NCBI GenBank assembly: GCA_905221605.1
Contig: CAJNDS010000890.1
Span: forward strand, 1,584,857-1,648,856
Reading direction: 5' to 3'
Length of the DNA: 64,000 nt
From: Symbiodinium natans
Taxonomy: Eukaryota; Sar; Dinophyceae; Suessiales; Symbiodiniaceae
Part shown: piece by piece, positions 19,199-30,406 of the stretch
How the letters are laid out: each line of letters opens with the position of its first letter
Position numbering within the stretch: position 1 is the stretch's first letter
Translations under genes and position numbers: made by a program
The notes under the pieces: generated by a model
The model's database searches: none
Told to the model about the DNA's origin: nothing
Seen by the model: the letters and a program-made list of their open reading frames with translations, nothing else

Positions 19199-20430
19199 TT
19201 TGTTCGTCATCATCATATGGGTCTTCTCCACTTCAGGTCTTCGGTCGACCCTTGGTCCTTCATCTAATGCCTCCAGAGCATCATCAATGGAATCACGCAG
19301 CCATTTCTGGTATCTCTTCACACACTTTTGGGAATGCCTGCTCGAGCTGACGCCTTCTTGGCATCCAGGGCACTTGGGGGTAACACCATGTTGTCTCACC
19401 CAGTCTATGGGAGGACCTCCACCTGGAACATATGGGAGAAACAGCTCTTTGGTCTTCGGTGCTTCAGGCGGGGGGACGAAGCCATCTAGGGCCTTTGCAC
19501 CGGGCAGAAGATTTGCGTCGAAACGCAACGGGTAGAGCAATTTGAGTCCGGGTGCAATCACCCGTTTCGTCTCTCCACTATCCAAGCGGATTTCCATGGC
19601 ATGACCCGTGCTCCCAAGCACCGGTCCCAAGTAGATCCCTCGAGCATACTTAGCATCCGCTTCAGGTCTCCTAGCACGCGTTATCTTAGCGTACGCTACC
19701 GCACCGAACGGATACGTGATTTGCGGTCGCACGCGATCTCCGCGGATCTTCTGCATGGGTGTCATGGTCGACCCTACAGAAACTGAAAACCTGTTGTGCG
19801 TGTGTGCTGCGTATTGAAACAAAAGGTCGAAAACATCCGCACACTCAGCATCCAAAACAACGCCATGCTCACGCAACTCAAGCTCATGTGTTGCTACGAT
19901 TCCTTTTAGGGTCCTGATGGCTCGTTCTGCTGCTGGCGCATGCCTTTCGGGTGCAAAGCTGTCCTCAGTACCCTCACAAAGATCAGCGAGTCTCGCTGCG
20001 ATGTTCTTCGTGAGTCCCTCTGCATCAGACATGAAATGCGGTTGTTTCACACCAAAGTGCCTGATCCAGGGACGCAAATGCTCTGCTGTTGTTGCTGCGC
20101 TCTCTCCCTCAGGTCTCAAGCAAACTGCAATTGCAAAGCTCATGGTATGAACCAATACGATGAATGCAAGCTTGCGAAAGAAGCACTGATCAAGCTGAAA
20201 CTCTCTTGGGTTCAGGTCGCTACGCTTTCGGGCTGGAGTGGTCCCTCTAGTGCGCTGGCAAAACTCACAGTCAGACATGTATGGAACGTGACCCTGCATG
20301 TGGTGCTGAAGTTCTGCATGTCGATTGCGCACAGTGTCTCCCACTACATCTTCCTCTAACATGATGTGGTAACGATTGGGCTCTTCTTTTTCACTCTCAG
20401 GCAAAGCATTGACGAAAGGGTCTTTCCCCC
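19199..20430 (-). CDS. Copia integrase segment
   Basis: In the same frame as the reverse transcriptase but ended by TGA (19196-19198). It has an HHCC-type zinc site (HAELQHHMQGH then CEFCQRTRG) and a core with Asp in LDQCFF, Asp in MSDAEGL and Glu in APAAERAIRTLKG, the D-D-E triad. A C-terminal beta-rich part (FGAVAYAKI, RGIYLGP) follows, as in copia integrases. The region upstream of about 20430 in this frame is out-of-frame junk, and the genuine N-terminal extension continues in another frame at 20431-21198. Confidence 0.8.
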
Positions 20431-21198
20431 TTAGGGGGTTGGCGATCGACTCTCTTGCGTGCGACTGTACTCGCGGCGGCGTCGAGCCATCTCGACAAAA
20501 GCGGACGATGCTGCCTTGGCTGGCAGTGTGGCCATTGCCTTGGCCGGTGAACTTGCCATTGATGGTGCCGTCGTTGTTGGTGGCGCCATGGGTGCTGCCA
20601 TGGTCACACAGCCTGGAGCTGGGGTGATGGGTGTCTCCTCCTCCATTGGCAATCTCGGCACCGGCGGTGGCGGTGGCAAACTCGGCACAGGCGGTGGCGG
20701 TGGGAGAATCAGGCGGGCTTTGGCTGTCGCCCGCTCGCGTTCGGCTTGGGCGTTGAGGATGTCGTGGCTCCGCGCGCGGCGGCGCTCCTCGAACGCTGCT
20801 CCCGTCACCAACCCACGCTCCAACTCCATCCTGAGGCTCAGCGGATGGTGGCTCCTTGCGGTTGTCGCTGCCGAGGTGCCCGGAGGCAGTCCCAGTGCGG
20901 CGACACGTTGCACTGTGGCACGTAGGTTCCCCTCTGATCCTTCCAGAGACAGCGGAAGCTGTGCAGACTCTGTCGCCCTCATACGGAGGTAGGAGTCTCG
21001 GAGAGGGCCCAGGGCCGTGAGGTTCTCTTCCGTCAATCCCTGTGCTTCCAGATGGAGCTGCAGATAAGGTCCTCGGAACCCTCTGGAGGAAAGGCTCTCC
21101 CTCCACGGTGGGGTTGCCTTCAACTCGCTGCGTCCATGCCGTGGAGTCGGGCCTCTTGTGTGTTCTGTGACCGTGGCGTTGGCTGCAATCGGTTCCAT
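20431..21198 (-). CDS. Copia polyprotein linker, Pro/Ala-rich frame
   Basis: 255-residue frame with Glu/Arg-rich helices and Pro repeats (LPPPPPVPSLPPPPPVPRLP), ending TQESRSPTP at 20431. It joins the acidic frame upstream and the integrase frame downstream by -1 changes. It is a disordered linker between protease and integrase rather than an enzyme. Confidence 0.5.
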   Translation of the reverse strand: MEPIAANATVTEHTRGPTPRHGRSELKATPPWRESLSSRGFRGPYLQLHLEAQGLTEENLTALGPLRDSYLRMRATESAQLPLSLEGSEGNLRATVQRVAALGLPPGTSAATTARSHHPLSLRMELERGLVTGAAFEERRRARSHDILNAQAERERATAKARLILPPPPPVPSLPPPPPVPRLPMEEETPITPAPGCVTMAAPMAPPTTTAPSMASSPAKAMATLPAKAASSAFVEMARRRREYSRTQESRSPTP

Positions 21199-22487
21199 GG
21201 GAGGTTGCTGCCACGTCGCTGGCGGGGTTGTAGGTTCTGGTATGCTCGCCCCGCGGGTGGCATCCGGTGTCGCAGCTCAGCCTTTGCTGGTCGCCACTCC
21301 CCCCAGTTGTCCTCGTCGGAGTCCGACACCGAGATCGTTGCACCCACTGCCTTGGGCGCTGCAGAGGGTTCTGGCACAGCCTCCTCCGTGATCACAATCT
21401 CCACGTCGTTGTCCGGGGTCGTTGGTCCCGGTACGGTCTCGGATCCCATGGAGCTGTCCGGTCCGAGAACGTGGACTGCGAACCCTCTCCCCTGGCAGGG
21501 TCCAATCTCGAGCTCCAATGGCTCGTCCATCGCCTGCTTCCAGGTGTTCCAGTCGACAGGGACCTGCCGGACTGGCACCTGTTCGGATTGCGCCACCGCC
21601 ATGTAGCTCTTCATGTTCTCGGTATGCGGCTCCGACATCAGGTGGGACTCTGCTGCTCGTTTCTGACAGACCAGACAATAAGGGTCGTTGGCATCGTTGT
21701 TCACGAGTGCCTGCCATGACCCTTCGAAGCGGCGACATATCCAAGTCAACCAGCCGGAGCTCGCGAAGCGACGCTTGCCTTTCCGGGTTGGTCCGGTGAG
21801 GTAGTCGGGAGGTGGCCCACTCGGCTCCCGAACAACGGGCCGCTCCTCCATAGGCTTCCGCTCCTTTGCCGGCTTCTTCTTCTTGGACTCCAACTTCGGC
21901 ACGGGGTGCTCCTTCTTTGCCTTCAATGCAGCGTCCCTGGCTGCTCTCGCTTCCATGAAGCGTCGCCAGGCTTCTGGGTCGTTGCCCATCATCTCGTAGC
22001 TGTCGGATTTTTCCTCTGGGGCTTTCTCCTCCCTTTTTTCCAGAAACTTTTCCCAGACCGAGGTCTTCTTCTCTTCCTTCGAGGTCTTCTCCTCCCTCTG
22101 CGGGGCCTCTTTCTTCCTCAGCGTCTTGGGAGTTGGCCGCATCAGCGTGGGCGCTGTGGCCTTGTGGGAAGACGGCCGCTCCACCATCGTGGGCTCTCTG
22201 GCTCGATGGGATGATGGCTGCTCCACCATTGCCACATCTTCGGCTCCTTCCGCCGTCTCCTCTTCGGATGGCGGGGGTGATGGAACATAGATCGTGATCG
22301 GAGAAGTCTCCTCGTCTTGTAGGGGACCGAGTCGCTCCTCTTCCTCGGTGATTCTGTTCACCCGGTGCTCGTCCACGAGTAACATCCTGCGCGCTCGCGC
22401 TCCCTCTCGCATACCCTCCAGCTCGCTGATAGAGCGGACCATTGTCTCGCTCATGGCTGGCTCCACCTCCATTGGCTCCTCTTCCAT
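21120..22487 (-). CDS. Copia polyprotein linker, charged frame
   Basis: 455-residue frame starting MEEEPMEVEPAMSE and rich in Glu/Lys, with a YCLVCQKR...H segment that could bind zinc (Cys-x2-Cys, then His-x5-His at ESHLMSEPHTE). It joins the protease frame at about 22487 by a +1 change and continues into 20431-21198. This long, poorly conserved region separates protease and integrase. Confidence 0.5.
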   Translation of the reverse strand: MEEEPMEVEPAMSETMVRSISELEGMREGARARRMLLVDEHRVNRITEEEERLGPLQDEETSPITIYVPSPPPSEEETAEGAEDVAMVEQPSSHRAREPTMVERPSSHKATAPTLMRPTPKTLRKKEAPQREEKTSKEEKKTSVWEKFLEKREEKAPEEKSDSYEMMGNDPEAWRRFMEARAARDAALKAKKEHPVPKLESKKKKPAKERKPMEERPVVREPSGPPPDYLTGPTRKGKRRFASSGWLTWICRRFEGSWQALVNNDANDPYCLVCQKRAAESHLMSEPHTENMKSYMAVAQSEQVPVRQVPVDWNTWKQAMDEPLELEIGPCQGRGFAVHVLGPDSSMGSETVPGPTTPDNDVEIVITEEAVPEPSAAPKAVGATISVSDSDEDNWGEWRPAKAELRHRMPPAGRAYQNLQPRQRRGSNLPWNRLQPTPRSQNTQEARLHGMDAAS

Positions 22488-24027
22488 GGTGCGCTAAGGC
22501 GTCTACCACAAAAGACGGTGGCTCCTGGTGCTTTGGGCATTCAAGGCTTTCGGGTTGGTACTTGGGAGATTGCTCTTGCAAATCACGATCAAAACACGAC
22601 AAGGGAATGTTTGCTGCTGTGACGCTACTGTCACACGCATGCACAAGCCACTCGACTGTTGGTGTGGTGTTGCTTTGCTCCCCATGTGTGGTGATGTTGT
22701 GGTCTGCACAAGAAAACAAGCACGCACGACTGTCCAACTCATGCACAAGCCTCTCGACTGCTGGTGTGCTGTTGTTGTTTTGCTCCCCGTGTGAGATGAT
22801 GGTGTTGTCTGCACAAGAAAACAAACATGTTTGACTGTCAAGCTCATGGAAAACTGGCATGTCCGCATGACTGAAAGACTCAAAGGAACTAGGCGCGGCG
22901 CTCAAAAGCTCATCAACGGCCCTTAGTTTCTCCTTAGTCTCTCCTTGGTCCAGGTCAGCATGCTCATGACTCACATGTCCCTTGTAGTCACTCATCTCAT
23001 CAAGACGTGAAATGTCCAGCAATTCAGGGTTTTCGGGTTCAACACACACTCTCGCAGAACTTCGAAAACCGCGATTCGAGGTCGAACGATGAAAATCACG
23101 ATCAGCGGATGACATTCGAGATCGATTTCGGCGATGTTGTTCCGTTTTGGCGATCAAATCCTGAGGCTTCAGAGCTAAAGGATGGTCACTCCGTACTGAC
23201 GCAAGCCAACTTACTGAGGCAAACAAGGTGGGTTTCAAAGTTACGCCATGCTTGCGGACAGTGATTCCGCCTTGCTGTACGCACAGCGTCGGTTCCCAAC
23301 CACCGTTCTGACAAAGCAAATTGATGTTCAGCAAATTGTGCTTGATCTGATCGGAAATGACTGCCTCAAACCTAGCTTTACACATGTACACAGCGTCACT
23401 CTCATGCTCAGAACTGCTCTTCGATGATGCTGGGGTGGTGGTTTCAAAGCAAACTTCCACCAAAACGTGTGTTGATCCGCCAATCTCAACGGAATCTCCA
23501 GTCGCAGTCTCCGCATAGGACTTAGGGCGTCCTTCCAACCAACTCAGGATCTTCACGTGGTCGCTCTCAAGCGTCTCTCTCGTGATGATGTGGAACGAAC
23601 TACCAGAGTCAATCAACCAGTAAATGCGATCATCTGAAGGAAAACTAACCACCTGGTTCGTGAGCATCATACCAAAGTGATATCCTTCCAGAAACGTCTT
23701 GATTGATGACCGTGCTTTTCCACTACCTTTGGTTGTGGGCTGCGCTGCTGCTTTCGCCAAGGTAGACGATGAAGACGATGGTGCCTCTGGCTGCGTCGTA
23801 ACGGCCTGGCTCGTCGCCGCTGCGGCTTTGTCCTTCGGAGGTGCCCAGCAGTCGCGTGCCCAGTGTCCAGTCTTCCCGCAGTTCCGGCAGACATCTGTCT
23901 TCTTCGCCTTTCTGCTCTTGCTCCGAGCTCTGTCTCCTTTTCCGCCTTGGTCCAGCATAAGAGAGAGCATCGGCAGCCACCTTTCGGTTAGATAAGGTTG
24001 CCACACAGATCGATTGCCTGGCCACAC
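22488..24027 (-). CDS. Copia gag C-terminus and protease
   Basis: Residues 47-60 are a retroviral zinc knuckle CRNCGKTGHWARDC (CX2CX4HX4C) that binds genomic RNA. At 135-148 is IYWLIDSGSSFHI, the single-chain aspartic protease active site (D-S-G). Downstream are two related segments (LVHELDSRACLFSCADHN and ELDSQTCLFSCADNT), an internal duplication. The frame remains nominally open to 21277 but is out of register after about 22487. Confidence 0.75.
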
Positions 24028-24300
24028 GTCTTAGAGATTCTGGTGGAGATGCCAAAAAGGCCACAGCCTTAAGTGCACCTGTTTCAGTGGCGCAGGGAAG
24101 CCAGACATGTACCAGTCAATACTATCCTCACTTGGAAATTGGTTGTCTCCAGAGCCAAATCTCCACAGCCTGTCCAAAACCGTGTGGATTATAAGCAGAT
24201 GGCGCAAGTGCTGTGTTTCTCTTCAGAAAAACAAGCTGGCGGATAAGCTCAACCAACACAGTGATTCCTTACACCAACGCGTATCGATGGTGTGCTGCGC
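24028..24300 (-). pseudogene. Copia gag N-terminal remnant
   Basis: Two overlapping frames read like gag: one with HTVLDRLWRFGSGDN and IDWYMSGFPAPLKQ, then a second with AVAFLASPPESLRRVA. They join near 24064 and again enter the zinc-knuckle frame near 24000. There is no single open frame and no start codon that explains all of it. Confidence 0.45.
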
Positions 24301-24344
24301 AACCTTGCCTTGAAAATGTATCCCGCTTAGGAACGTAAGTCGGC

Positions 24345-24590
24345 AGGTGTATGGAAGTCGGCAGACACTACGCTGGCGTTGAAAGATGTTTGGAAGGCGC
24401 GAGCAGCAATGCTTGGTTACAGGCCCATCGCAAGACGATGAGCACCATTTTTCGTGCCTGGCTTCTGGTTCACAGATTTAAGTCGGCGAGGAAAGCGCTA
24501 CGCAAACGATGTTGCGCAGAGAGACGTGTATTGGGATAAGCACCTGTCAGAAGCGGAGAAGGCTCTTCAAGCCAACAACCTTTCTTGTCC
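24345..24590 (+). pseudogene. Plus-strand coding fragment of unknown family
   Basis: On the plus strand, LALKDVWKARAAMLGYRPIA, one TGA, then APFFVPGFWFTDLSRRGK and YANDVAQRDVYWDKHLSEAE read as one continuous protein-like stretch with a single internal stop. It ends in a pyrimidine-rich tract (24585-24720). No family is recognised. Confidence 0.3.
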
Positions 24591-24599
24591 TTTTCTTTC

Positions 24600-25260
24600 G
24601 CTTTGCCACCCTTCTGTCCCTTTTCTCCTTCTCGCCTTTGTTGCCCTTGTTGCCCTTGGGACCTTTGTTGCTCTTGTCTCTGTCGCCCTTTCCGTCCCTG
24701 CCACCCTTGAAGGCATTTGCATACCTCGATGTTCCTTCTCTCTGGAAGTCCATCACACAAAGCTGCTCGTGTAAAACTGCAAACCAGTCATCAGCTTACC
24801 CATGCTCTTTGTTGCCTGCTTTCGCAGGAGGCGGCGGCGCTTTCTGACCTAAAGGAAAACTGCTTTGCACACTGTTACACTGCATCAGAGCAGGCTACGC
24901 AAAGTGCTCTTTTTGAGGATAGCAGCTTCGTTCTTAAGGGCTTTGCTGGGCGCGCTTCAGTTCGTCCTGGCAAAAAAGACACGTGTATGGGCAGCGTGCG
25001 CGCATAGGACAGAAAAGTCTCTTGGCATCTTCAGCTCTTGCCGCTGCCTTTTGAGATCTCGTGCAACATCGCCAGCAGCAGCTTTGGCACTTATGGCTGC
25101 AGCAACTGCCGTGGCGCATGCACACGTCTCTCTTTCCACCCACTTGAGGACACACGAAGCAAAGCACGCGTTCCCGCTCAGAAACATTGCACACGCTGGG
25201 CTCTACTTCCAGCACCAAGAACGCATGGTCCTTTCCACCATGTTGCACCTTCCCAAGCAG
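24600..25260. other. Unassigned sequence in the core
   Basis: A C/T-rich tract (24585-24720) is followed by overlapping short frames on both strands. One minus frame has several Cys pairs (CCSHKCQSCCWRCC, CPYTCLFCQDEL) next to the ELRTTDLAALREVDVS homologue. I cannot decide which frame is coding. Confidence 0.3.
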
Positions 25261-25264
25261 CAAT

Positions 25265-25990
25265 GGAAAAGGGTGAAACATCCACTTCTCGCAAGGCCGC
25301 AAGGTCAGTGGTACGCAGTTCTAAAAAACGCCAATTGTGCACCTAAGCTTCGAACTTGTCTGCCGCCTCAGGTGTCTCTGCAAGAGGTGCAGGCGAAGCC
25401 TCCTCAGTGTTGAGTGATGGAGAAGCAGATATCTCTTGGTCTCAGAATCCAAGTGCTTCATCAGGCACAAGATTCCCTCTTGTTCTCCAATCAGCAACTC
25501 CGGAAAGCGATGCTTCACTTGCGCCTTGAATTTGAGAAGCTTGGTGGTGTACCACCTAGCGACATCAAGTGGTCGCTTGAGGTGCTTTGGCGGCACCAGG
25601 CCTAACACCTGTTCGCGGAGGGCGTGTCCCTCCACTCTAAAGCAAACGGACAATTCGTTGTTCAGCAAGCGCCAGAGTTCGTATCCGGCACTTGCTTCCG
25701 TCTGTTTCACCTTGATGAGATGCACCAAATCTTGCCCGCGTTGTAGAGAAATTCGATTTTATCAAGATCATCCACCACAAAGCTAGTGCCTTGGACCCTT
25801 CAGAGGCCGGTTCTTCCAACACGGATTCCACCGAAACCTTGAAACCTTCTTGTCCTCCAAGTTCAAACAAATCGGAACTTGCTTTTTTTTCCTGTTTGTT
25901 GACTTTGGTAACCAGAAGCAACTCAAGCCAGTTTAGGTCTGGAGGTGCTAGCAACCTTTCTACAGTGTTTAGAAGTAGAAGTTCCATAGC
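25265..25990 (-). pseudogene. Degenerate gag-like fragment plus copy of the 530-aa ORF tail
   Basis: The 135-residue frame 25321-25728 contains SAGYELWRLLNNELSVCFRV and LLKFKAQVKHRFPELL, the G-x-E-x-W-R-x-L pattern and helical composition of retrotransposon gag proteins. It continues upstream in a second frame to 25987. Just downstream (25265-25330) RTTDLAALREVDVS repeats a segment of the 530-aa ORF at 4.54-4.59 kb, so the fragment combines material related to both elements. Confidence 0.45.
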
Positions 25991-26110
25991 TGAGTGTTTT
26001 TTTACCTGAAGTACCTTTGGTTTCCATGTCTGGCAGACAGTGTTTGGCTAGAAAGCCATGCTCGCATAGGCTCAAGTCGAGCTCGAGTAACTGTGAACAG
26101 CGCAGTGAAG
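25906..26110 (-). repeat. Dispersed repeat, copy A
   Basis: About 205 bp that match 37333-37583 at high identity, including CAAGCCAGTTTAGGTCTG, GTTTTTTTACCTGAAGTACC and CTGTGAACAGCGCAGTGAAG. Confidence 0.8.
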
Positions 26111-28835
26111 CACCCCCTGAAGACGGCACCACAAGAACCCCTTTAAGTTCCGAATATGCAGTTGCCCTTGGAGTCATATGCCTGTCAACCGCACGCGATC
26201 CGGGTTGGAGCGCAAGTGCTCCAAGTCCACGTTGCCAGGAGAGGGCAACTTACTGCACTTGCCACTTTAGGGACCGGTGATGTCGCAATGACCAGGCAGA
26301 TGCAAGCCGGCGTCATCCTGCCTCACGAACTCGATGCTGCCGGTTGGTGCCGATGCTTTCCGCCGGAAATACAAGCCTTGTTGTGTCTGGACCATTCTGC
26401 CTTTTTGAGAAACAGCAACGCCGTCTGCTTTGCCCGGCAACCCACGGTTCGCTGTTTTCTCCTGCATGCATAAAGGCCAGGCATCGGCATCATGCCGCAT
26501 AGCAGTGCCCTCATGGGGCGAGCGGTGTCCACGCACAATGCTTTGCCTGGTGACGCTTCCCCCTTGGGCGAGTGTTGTCACCGAACAAGAAGCGGGTGGG
26601 GACAGCCCTGTCTCCCGGGCCCTGGCAAACTCCATCACCCAATCCACCTAGGGCCGGATAATAGTCCTCGCCCTTCCATACCGCCGATTCTCCACGTGTT
26701 GGAGAATACACAGTGGGTAAGGTCAGTGGGATCGAGCCGCAAATTCCATGGGAGGCCTTCCGCGCCAGTTGCAGCCGACCCAACTTGGCAGGTCCCCAGC
26801 CACCCGGGTCCACAGGTCCTTGCGGCGACCGCAATGCAGGTATGCCAGCTTCGCACTCTCAGTGCTGACCATGCGCCGGGGTCTCAGAAGTCTGAGGATC
26901 TCGCGCAGGCACTAGAGTCATCAGCATTTCCCTGAGCCCACTCCTAGCGGCGTACTGCCATTGAAACTGGCCTCGGGAGCCATTTCCGGCGAACCGCCTA
27001 AAGCTGCAAGGTCTCCACCCAGAGATTGACTGCAATGCATTACTCGGCTGCCTACTTCCACAGCTCCGGGCTGCTGAGTCCGCAAGAGCCCATGTCCTGC
27101 TCTTAGTTACGGATAGTCGCTGCTTCTTGTCTATTCCGCACTTCCCTACTTTGTCCGACATTTGGTAGCACGCATGCAGTGGGAAGGCCCGTTTAAGAAG
27201 AGGTTTTCCTAACACCAAGAAAGCGGAGCCAGCTTCTGTGACTTGACGTGAGCCCGAAAATTCTGGCAGTCCTTAGAGTCCTTGCGCCAGGGGTGGTCTT
27301 GATGTTGCTTGACCATGACACCCTTGTTCACTGCCAGGTGGAAAGTGGAAGAGCTGCGAAGGCTTGCAGTCCTCGATCTACTGCCCAAGACCCTCTCGAC
27401 GGAGTCGGGCAGCATGGAAGTCGAGACGGACGAGACACAGCCCCTGTGGCTCGCTTCCAGCCTTGCCGTGGAGTTGCTCGCGGACGGGTCTATACCGTGT
27501 GGGGCCCGATCGCCAAACTCAATTGGCATGGTTTGTGCGTCCGAGGTCCTCTTCTACCCGAATGCTCCGGACGGCAAACATCCCCGGGCCCCCTTGCTTC
27601 TGCATCCCTGGCAACGTCGCTAGTGCGGTGACCTTAATTGGTACTGGGTTGAGCCGAGCCCTGCAGCTGGTCATCATGCCCAGTGCACTCCATTGCCTGG
27701 TGTGCATGGCAGGTGCCGTTGGACCAGATCCATTATCGGCAATGTCTGCGCAACGCCCCTCCATAAAGAATTAAACGCGTTCAACTCTCAACACCTCCGA
27801 GGTCAAGCGGACCTTAAGACGCGGCTTGGATCCACCAGTTCTGGACACGCCTGAATTCTGAAACACGTCAGCCCCGCAAGCAAGCCGTCCTGACATTCAT
27901 GGCGAACCGATACGCCGAGGTTTTACCCTCTCCTTTTGTGCATGGATATGGTGCCAAAGGCAAAAACATCTTGCCGCAGTGGGGGAGTGTGGTACGGCTG
28001 CCTATTCTACCCGAGTCGGTCTGGGGCAACGGGGCACCGTTCCATGGCGCAGTCGACCCAATACCGGCCGCTTGCTCTTCTTGCTGCCGCTGCGCATGCT
28101 TGGCTGGCCCAGGCGGATCTGCCGTGGTCTCTCTTCGCCGCAGACATAAAGGTTACGCCGTTGGGTCTTAGTCAATACTGGGATAATGGACTAGCCATGC
28201 GTGTGCAACAAGCCCTGGCAGCCTTTCCTGCCTACAGTACCCGCCTCCAAAGCCTCACCCCTCAGGGGAATGTCGGTCGCTCTTCATTAGCGGGATGAAT
28301 GGGAAGGCCGAGAATACGCTCCCCACTGTGTCGGGTAGCATCATTCACACAGCCAATTCCTATGCACTCACTGGCTTAGAAATGGAAACAGTCCGGGACA
28401 ACTAGAGCAAAAAGGTCCGATATGAGGACACACAACGCCCGTTGTTGCTTTCGACCAGCGGTAATGCCGCACATGCATTGTTGCTCCTGCCCCAAGCCGC
28501 CCAGCTATGGGCACGTGCTCTGTACCCTCAGGTCGAAGGATGCGGTGCCAGCGGCGGTTCGTGCTGGAATCAGCTCGGTAGAAGCATCCCTGACAATGTT
28601 TCCTGCCCTGACTCACTTGCACATGCCACATACTGCTGCGCTGACCGCTCTGCATGTGGGCCTTGCCGCGGATAGAGCTGGCGAGTGCAAACTGTGCGTT
28701 ACGGGTTTCTTTGTTGGGTCGTTTACGGGCGCTGCTGTGGCTATCGCTTGGCATGAGCGCCAAAAGCTTCCTGACTGCAAGGGCGATTTGGTCCACATCA
28801 AGGCACGTTTGGGCGGCGTTGCCATGCCACGGGCC
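26111..28835 (+). other. Core segment with fragmentary coding-like frames
   Basis: No intact gene is seen. Plus-strand stretches that look protein-like are 27330-27623 (WKVEELRRLAVLDLL), 28040-28298 (QYWDNGLAMRVQQALAAFPA) and 28560-28830 (TAALTALHVGLAADR). The last weakly recalls the AALLGACSYGLAANR stretch just before Walker A in the helicase at 10.9 kb, which would make it a decayed inverted paralogue. That is speculative. The segment ends where the plus-strand repeat array begins. Confidence 0.3.
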
Positions 28836-30263
28836 ACCCAAATTGCAGGAGCTATGCCCTGCCAGAATCAAGGGTAAGATGCTCACCCTCCGGAATCCCT
28901 TTTGTCACGGGTGAAGCTCCCCGTCCAATCAGCGACGGTCCTGTGAGTCCGTTTCCAAACTGCGAGTGCCATAGGGCACCACGGAGAATCTTGCATAGAA
29001 TTGGATCATTTAATGATCGCATAAGGATGCAGGTTGTAAGAATGCAAGCAGAAGTGCTCAGTCCCGGCACGTACCCAGATCCATCCGTCGGAATATTTTC
29101 GCACTTGTTCCGATGGACACCCTGCAGGACAGGCCGCCTCGATGCGGCTTTTGTTCAGCCTGACACCGGTTCGGCCCCTTTGCTCGGTCTGTGCAGCAGA
29201 CCGCTGGACCGGGTTTTCGGGCTCAGGTGCTTGTGGGTCTTCCACAGGCCCAACACGGGGTTCTCGCAAACACAGCGCACGAAAGGATAACGTTAGAACC
29301 GCACCCTGAAGATCCTCACTGGTTGATGAGGGGAGGGAGGGCGCTGAGGTGTGGCAGGAACGGACGAGGATCCTAGTACGCCGACCGTATGAGGTTTAGG
29401 GCATTTCCCTGCATCAGTTTGGGGTTACCCGTGTTTGGCCTGTCGAGGATCTCCTTTGAGATTCCTGCAGGGTGCTGTTGTTTCTCTCCGGGTGGTGCAA
29501 GCCCATCTTGGAGGAAGCCTAGCGGCAGGCGTTGTTGTTAGGGACCAATGCTTGGCTGACGGACAGCCAGAGGCACCAGATTGTGGAGGTTAAAGGCTGT
29601 GGCTCGGTGCCTGAAAGCCTGCCCAACTGAGCTTTTGCCCAAATCAACCAAGCCCTCCCTGCGTGCAAGTGGTATGGGCTCCTTGGAGCCGCTGAGGTTG
29701 AACCAGTTAGTAAGAGCGAGAAAGCTGGTTCCCCTCCCTGGTGAGTAAGTGCGAGAAAGCCAGGTCAGCAAACGGGGCTAACAGGAGCTCAGTGCTGCTG
29801 CGGCATGAGTTCCTGGGGCCTAGGTTAGTAAGGGCGAGAAAGCCTAGGCCTGTGCAGGAGGTTGGCGACTTTGCCAAGCCACTTGCGTTCAGTTTAGTAC
29901 AGGCATTGCCCATGTATCGGTTCCAGACCTTCTGCCTTTTCTGAGTGAGCCGGAAGTGGGTGAGTTTCTCCCCTGTACTGGCAGGGCTGATAGGGTAGGC
30001 AGTACAGACCAGGCAGTTCAACCTGCAGAACATTTTGCCTAGGGCTTTGTACAGTGCCAAACCAGTGAGTCGCCGTAGGCCGCCGAGCTTCTCGCGGAAC
30101 TGGTTAGGCCCTTTTTCTTCTCTCGGTGCTCCCTGCACATAGTACGGCCGTGTCAAGCAGGCCAAGGACACCTCGAGAGTCCCTTTTCCGTGCATAGTTA
30201 ATACCTACCGGAACTCCGGTTCCGAAGAGCCTAACCTGGCTAGCGACTCAGCCCGCTTTCGAG
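28836..30263 (+). repeat. Noncoding block of repeat unit a (plus)
   Basis: Starts abruptly inside the family at ACCCAAATTGCAGGAGC and runs to the TGATATATGTGAC at 30264. It is near-identical to 33113-34557 and 35686-37131 and is the inverse of the minus-strand units. The ORF that should precede it is missing. Confidence 0.85.
29677..30224 (+). ncRNA. Covarying hairpin cluster, copy a
   Basis: GGCTCC/GGAGCC 29677-29690, H1 29701-29730, H2 29737-29764, H3 29817-29850 (GGCCTAGG/CCTAGGCC), H0 30060-30105 and a CGGAAC-UCCG-GUUCCG stem at 30209-30224. An additional 8-bp CTGTACTG/CAGTACAG stem lies between H3 and H0. Confidence 0.5.
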
Positions 30264-30316
30264 TGATATATGTGACCCTGGCTCAAGATCTCGGCTCAAC
30301 CCCGGTGGGGTGCACA
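30264..30316 (+). repeat. 53-bp TG...CA element, unit a
   Basis: TGATATATGTGAC to TGCACA, followed by GGTAGCAGAGCGG at 30317-30329. Same element as at 15999-16049, in inverse orientation. Confidence 0.6.
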
Positions 30317-30406
30317 GGTAGCAGAGCGGTAGCTGTGTGAACCAGCCTCGAGTCCCCTAACTGCTTTGGGTACCAGGCCTGCTTTTTCACAGCCTTCATT
30401 TGAGCC

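Larger units (their letters stand above)
16051..24300 (-). mobile_element. Degenerate Ty1/copia retrotransposon (minus strand)
   Basis: Domain order gag, zinc knuckle, protease, integrase, reverse transcriptase, RNase H is that of Ty1/copia (Pseudoviridae-type). At least three frame changes and one in-frame TGA interrupt the polyprotein. The 3' end is set by the polypurine tract. No matching 5' TG...CA element was found between 24.3 and 28.8 kb, so the 5' boundary is approximate and the 5' LTR appears lost. Confidence 0.8.

Noticed and set aside
19200-21606. Plus-strand ORFs up to 190 codons opposite the copia polyprotein
   Set aside because: Shadows of GC-biased codons on the opposite strand.
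27209-27774. Several 80-130 codon ORFs on both strands
   Set aside because: They overlap in many frames with no shared motif, and the strand cannot be decided; only noted as a fragmentary region.
29707-30195. Antisense ORFs of 120-165 codons in every repeat unit's noncoding block (for example 29707-30195, 34001-34489, 36575-37063)
   Set aside because: They run through the hairpin cluster, where the same loop is read in different frames, and are broken in copies 1, 2 and b. The pattern fits RNA structure better than protein.
30305-30360. tRNA-like stretch GGTAGCAGAGCGGTAGC then CCTCGAGTCCC in each unit (possible SINE head or tRNA gene)
   Set aside because: The A-box and B-box resemblance is partial and no cloverleaf with a paired acceptor stem can be drawn. 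A primer-binding site beside the TG...CA element explains it better.
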